Assembly: GCA_011634665.1 (NCBI GenBank)
Contig: WAEK01000010.1
Location: 1,081,001-1,145,000, forward strand
DNA length: 64,000 nt
From: Mortierella sp. BCC40632
Taxonomy: Eukaryota; Mortierellomycota; Mortierellomycetes; Mortierellales; Mortierellaceae
Reading direction: 5' to 3'
Shown: positions 59,966 through 64,000 of the stretch, piece by piece
How the letters are laid out: every line of letters starts with the position of its first letter
How positions within the stretch are numbered: position 1 is the stretch's first letter
Notes under the pieces: model-generated
The model's input: the letters and a program-made list of their open reading frames with translations, nothing else
Database searches by the model: none
Told to the model about the DNA's origin: nothing
Made by a program: the position numbers and the translations under genes

Positions 59966-60909
59966 GATGGAGAAAGGGAGAGAGAAAGAGAGGGTTGGAG
60001 GAGTGGAGCGGAGAAATAAAGGTGGAGAGAAAGAGAAAGAGATAAGAAGAAGTGGAAGAGAGAAAGAAAGGTGAAAGGAAGAGACGCGCTCAATGCCCTT
60101 TATACTCCCACCAGCAATCACAGAGACGCGTCTGTTTGTCTGTTTTGGTCTTTCTCTCTCTCTCTCTCTCTCTCTCGTAGCACAACCATTTCCACTCGAC
60201 ACCACCACACAAGCTCTCCCTCTCTTTTCCTCCCTCTCTTACTGCTCCTTTCGCCCGCAGTAGTCGTCCTAGCTATCAGTCAAATATCTCCCTTTTTGTT
60301 AGGGCGCCTAACTATGCCTCCGCCTGTGACCTGTCTTTATCACCTGGAGAAGCATTAGTCCGAGAGCATCCATGTGGGGGACAAACCCTAGCCAGGTGGG
60401 GGCCACTCTCTCCTCATTTGTTCTCACTCTCCGCTTTATTCTCTTGCTCTCTCCCTCTCTCCTTCTCTCTCTCCTCTCTCTTTCATTCCCATTCTTTTGC
60501 ATCCACCTTTCTCTCTCTCTGTTCATACGCTCCTTCGCACTCCTGCCCTGTCGGATCCCTGCTTGTTCCCGTGCGACGACTTCGCTTTGCAGACACTATG
60601 TCCTGCACATGCTGCATTCCGGCCTCATCTTATGGCACGCATTTGGCTGTCTCCCTTTACTCGGATGAATCCATCGGGGTATATGGGCAACACAGAGAGC
60701 ACAGTAGTTAACACTGGACCTGAAAAAAAAAAAAAAAGAAAAGAGACCAAAAGGGTTGCGCGTGTTGCACCGCCCCCTCAGTGTCCGCGCCCTTTCCGCA
60801 ATAGAAAAAGGAGTCTTGCCCAATTCTCTGTGCCGAGATGCGGACGACCAACTCCCTTCCTCTCTCTCTCCTTGTGCCGCACTGTACCGCACCGTCTCGC
60901 ACAAGGGGA

Positions 60910-60945
60910 GTCAGGCCAAGTCAGGCCAAGTCAGGCCCAGCCAGA
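60910..60945. repeat. GTCAGGCCAA short tandem repeat
   Basis: Three to four imperfect 10-bp units. Confidence 0.8.
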
Positions 60946-61470
60946 CCAAGACACAGCAAGATACTATGAAAAAAAGTGTGTCGAGATGATAGGCAAAACA
61001 CACTAGGTTGATCCAACCATAACTGCCGCGCCCGTGCCAACCCTACATGCCTCTTTGAGTTGAGACGAGTCAAGGCTGACTTTTGTTGACGGCATTTAAC
61101 AATGGGCAGTCCCAAGTTTTCGGAACGCACGTGCACAGGACACTGATCAATTACCTCGCCTCAATTGATTGATCTCCTTAGACGTGTCCTTGCACCATTG
61201 TCAGACTAGCTGTGTCCTCTCCTTGTTCGTTGTTCGCTGGAGAAACGTGTTAGACGGCGGAGGGGAGTGCGTCGCGGCAGCACGCTCGTATAGATGTAGC
61301 AAACAACATTGTGTCCTCTTTTTGTCCTAGTCCACTTTGACCCTGACCTCCACAGCGGCGTCTCTATTCCCCGCAGTTCTGAAAGTGTAGAGATCTACCT
61401 AGCGGGCGGCCATTCTGCTGACGAAGGCATTGAGCCCATCCCCCAGAGCAGATGGATGAGAGAAGGTCCT

Positions 61471-61477
<7 letters not shown>

Positions 61478-61556
<79 letters not shown>
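61478..61556. repeat. (CT)n microsatellite, about 79 bp
   Basis: Uninterrupted CT run followed by about 19 T. Confidence 0.97.
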
Positions 61557-61564
<8 letters not shown>

Positions 61565-62637
61565 TTTTTTTTTTTCTTCTTTTCTTTTTCTTTTTCGCAC
61601 ACATTTCTTTCTTCTTCTCACATCCACATACTCTCTCATTATACTCTCTCCTCAAGGACTGGTGTGAAAACTTGTTTGTTTTCTGTGTTTCACAAGATTG
61701 ACTTGCAGCACGTGGCATGACGCTTGCCACGTTTCCACCAGGTCCGCTTCTGACCGTCTGTGCCTGAGGGGGCCTGTCTGTCAGGGATGATGCTTCCTTA
61801 TCTTCTTGTCCGTCCAAGTGAACACAGTTGTCTGTGTGCCACACCGCCCTCATTCCAACAGGAGACCACTGTTCCTCTTATTCCATGACTCTACTTTGGC
61901 CAGAGCATTACCCTGTCCTAACAGAAGTGCACAATTGCAAAAGGACGGAAGGGATAGAGAGAGAGCCGGGTTTCCTTCCTTAATAGGGGTCTGGCTGTGA
62001 ATGATGCCCACGGAACGGGTTCGCCCTTGCGGCGGTTGAAAAATAGAAAAAAAAGAAAAAAAAAGGGCGAGCAGCGGTGCTGGCCATGGCCCAAATGGAC
62101 ACTCGGCCTCAAAGAAGAGCAGGGGAAAAGCTGGTTGGGCGAGAAAAAGGAACAGAGAGAGGACGCTCAACAGGGTCCTTTTGGGCCAATCACAGACCTC
62201 ACACGTGAAAAGCATTCTGGCTTTTAGTGAGTAGTAGAGTCCCGTCGTCACTTGCTCGTTGCAAAAGAGGAGAGGAAGCTCTCTTTCTCTCTCTCTCTAC
62301 TTTCCTTAGTATGTTCGTACAGCGAAAAGAAAGAGTGGAAAGGAGAGCTGACCCGATGCTTCCGTCTTGTCCTCTGTGCCAAGGGAGGGGAGGGGGGAGG
62401 GTGGTGACGATCATTGGTGCAGACCTACCCTCACTAGGCTGGGGTCGCGCATGGATCCTGGCGAGTTCCGTTGCCGCATTCACCCGATCTGGCACTTGGC
62501 AGGGAAAGAGACATTGACGGACAGAACAGGACCATGATGAGACAACCTGTTCCTGAGCCACTGAGCCATCTCGCTTCGTCGTTACACGGCTCTGATCGAT
62601 GTTTGATGGACACTCCTTCACCTCCCCAGTCTATTTC

Positions 62638-62641
<4 letters not shown>

Positions 62642-62675
<34 letters not shown>
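62642..62675. repeat. (CT)n microsatellite
   Basis: About 17 dinucleotide units. Confidence 0.95.
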
Positions 62676-62678
<3 letters not shown>

Positions 62679-62901
62679 GAGAACACCCGCTAAACATGTT
62701 CACCCACCCATACACACCCATTCCCTTTTCTTCCCCTCACTCTACCCTATTTGCCTGACTTGCTCCTTGGGGTAGACCAAGAAGAAGGGAGCTTGCGCTA
62801 GTGATGGATCCCTTCCCTCCCTTCTCAATAGCATTTGTGGTTGAGGTCTCCTCGGGGTCAGGTTTAAGAGAGGGAAAAAAAAAAAATCGCAAGCAAGAGA
62901 G

Positions 62902-62904
<3 letters not shown>

Positions 62905-62954
<50 letters not shown>
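62905..62954. repeat. (GA)n microsatellite followed by A-run
   Basis: About 25 GA units, with an A-run of about 26 at 62976-63001. Confidence 0.95.
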
Positions 62955-62956
<2 letters not shown>

Positions 62957-63396
62957 TGTACAAAATGGCTGACCCAAAAAAAAAAAAAAAAAAAAAAAAA
63001 ATGACTGGGCGAGGGTGAACAGCATTTAGTCGCGCGTACCCCGCGTCGAGGACGTTTTCCCCACTCCGCACAGGGAAGGCTTGCTCTCAGCGTGGGTGGG
63101 GTCGGGCAGGCAAAAAGGTAACCGAGAGAGAAGATGAGTGAGAGGAGAGCGCTGCAGCAGCAACAATAGAAGCAGCACCGTCGACTCGTCAACCGGTGAG
63201 TAATATTTTTTTTTGCCTCACTCTCTTCTTCTTTCTCTCTCTTTTGCTGGTTGCTGGAGGAGGCAGCCCTGTCTGTTAAAAATATACCGTCCTGAATTTG
63301 ATCTCGTTTTGTTGCCCCGCACCGTCCGCTCTCGCCGTCTCTGACTCTGATCGGATCGGTTTTTTAATCCCCTCCTCTCCTTGTCTCTCCTCTCTT

Positions 63397-63428
<32 letters not shown>

Positions 63429-64000
63429 CTTTCTCTCTTCACCCTTCCTCAACCTCCTCCCTTTTTCTTCCTTGCTGGCGTTGACCGTTAGCTCGACTAT
63501 TGCTCCTCCTTTCTTTCCTGTCCTGTCCTGTCCTCCCTCTCTCTTCTCTACCCATTGGTAAGCAACCACTTTACATAGCTCCACATACGCCGCCAACACT
63601 CGTCAGGACATGCCCTGGACTTGGGACAGAGGAACCAGCTAGATGCACCGTGGACAGCTTGAGGACCTGAAGGATAGACAGACTCCATAATGACACGACG
63701 CATTTAGCAGGAGGGAGAGGGTTCATCTTCGATGGCGGCATGGGTCAAAAGGGGATGATAGTGAAATGAAGGACTGGACATCGGGTGTGATTGAGCCGTG
63801 GTATGATCATGCCATGGTGAATCGCGCAAGATGAGTCAAAAGAAAGAGAGAGGAAATTTGATTGTCGATCATTCCTTGATGGCAGATCTCAAACCCCATG
63901 ACCTTTTTGACGCGCGCTCGTGATCTGACATTTTGTTTGTTTTATTGCTTTTTCTTTAGACCACCCAGCGCTGCCTATATATCCCTTCCCGTCTGTTGTA

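Larger units (their letters stand above)
59966..64000. other. 4-kb non-coding right end: tubulin promoter and microsatellite-rich DNA
   Basis: 59966-60300 is the pyrimidine/purine-biased tubulin leader and promoter. No coding family recognised further right. A GTGAGTAAT donor-like site at about 63196 and an acceptor-like TTTTTCTTTAG at about 63949-63959 could frame a leader intron of a gene that starts beyond the window. Confidence 0.5.

Noticed and set aside
61364..61853. Open frames made of Arg-Glu or Ser-Leu repeats
   Set aside because: Translation of the (CT/GA)n microsatellite; not a gene.

Overview
The window reads as nuclear DNA of a filamentous fungus, most likely an early-diverging one. 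Housekeeping genes carry several short GT-AG introns with long poly-T runs, and the proteins look fungal: 254-residue uL2, membrane-anchored carboxypeptidase Q-like M28 peptidase, fungal NiCoT transporter and beta-tubulin. DIRS-type retrotransposons and PIF/Harbinger relics, plus multi-copy WD-propeller/TRP-like channels, suggest Mucoromycota, perhaps Mortierellaceae. That placement is inference. I saw no tRNA, rRNA or CRISPR array. All homology calls come from reading the sequence, not from a database search.

Layout. 1-6612 is a compact core block: the 3' part of eIF3f, ribosomal protein uL2 (RPL8) and an M28 peptidase. 6875-12843 is channel paralogue A: beta-propeller, six-segment cation channel, coiled coil. 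13804-20388 is a transposon graveyard. It holds a Myb/SANT-like gene, an HTH relic and a dead third channel copy split cleanly by a 3.17-kb PIF/Harbinger-like element with a 3-bp target duplication. 21841-23136 is an intact nickel/cobalt transporter. 25738-26051 is a small cupredoxin with a broken signal-peptide frame.

27000-39100 is a tandemly repeated accessory region. Two intact cysteine-rich secreted-protein genes (35876, 38694) share a promoter block, and a minus-strand secreted-protein gene occurs in two decayed copies (27279, 36789). A complete-looking but frameshifted DIRS element (30490-34800) is inserted in the first interval, inside a transposase relic. 40462-49032 is a very large imperfect palindrome. 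Each arm carries the same small secreted-protein gene, intact on the left (minus strand) and frameshifted on the right. A second DIRS relic, itself broken by LTR-retrotransposon pieces, sits inside the left arm.

50082-56187 is channel paralogue B, exon-for-exon collinear with A but with a shifted last splice donor. 56846-59965 (minus) is beta-tubulin, complete except for one missing base at the end of its first exon. 59966-64000 holds only promoter-like and microsatellite DNA.

Conserved single-copy genes therefore flank a middle region rich in duplicated secreted-protein and channel genes and in mobile DNA, the usual structure of a fast-evolving accessory compartment in a fungus.
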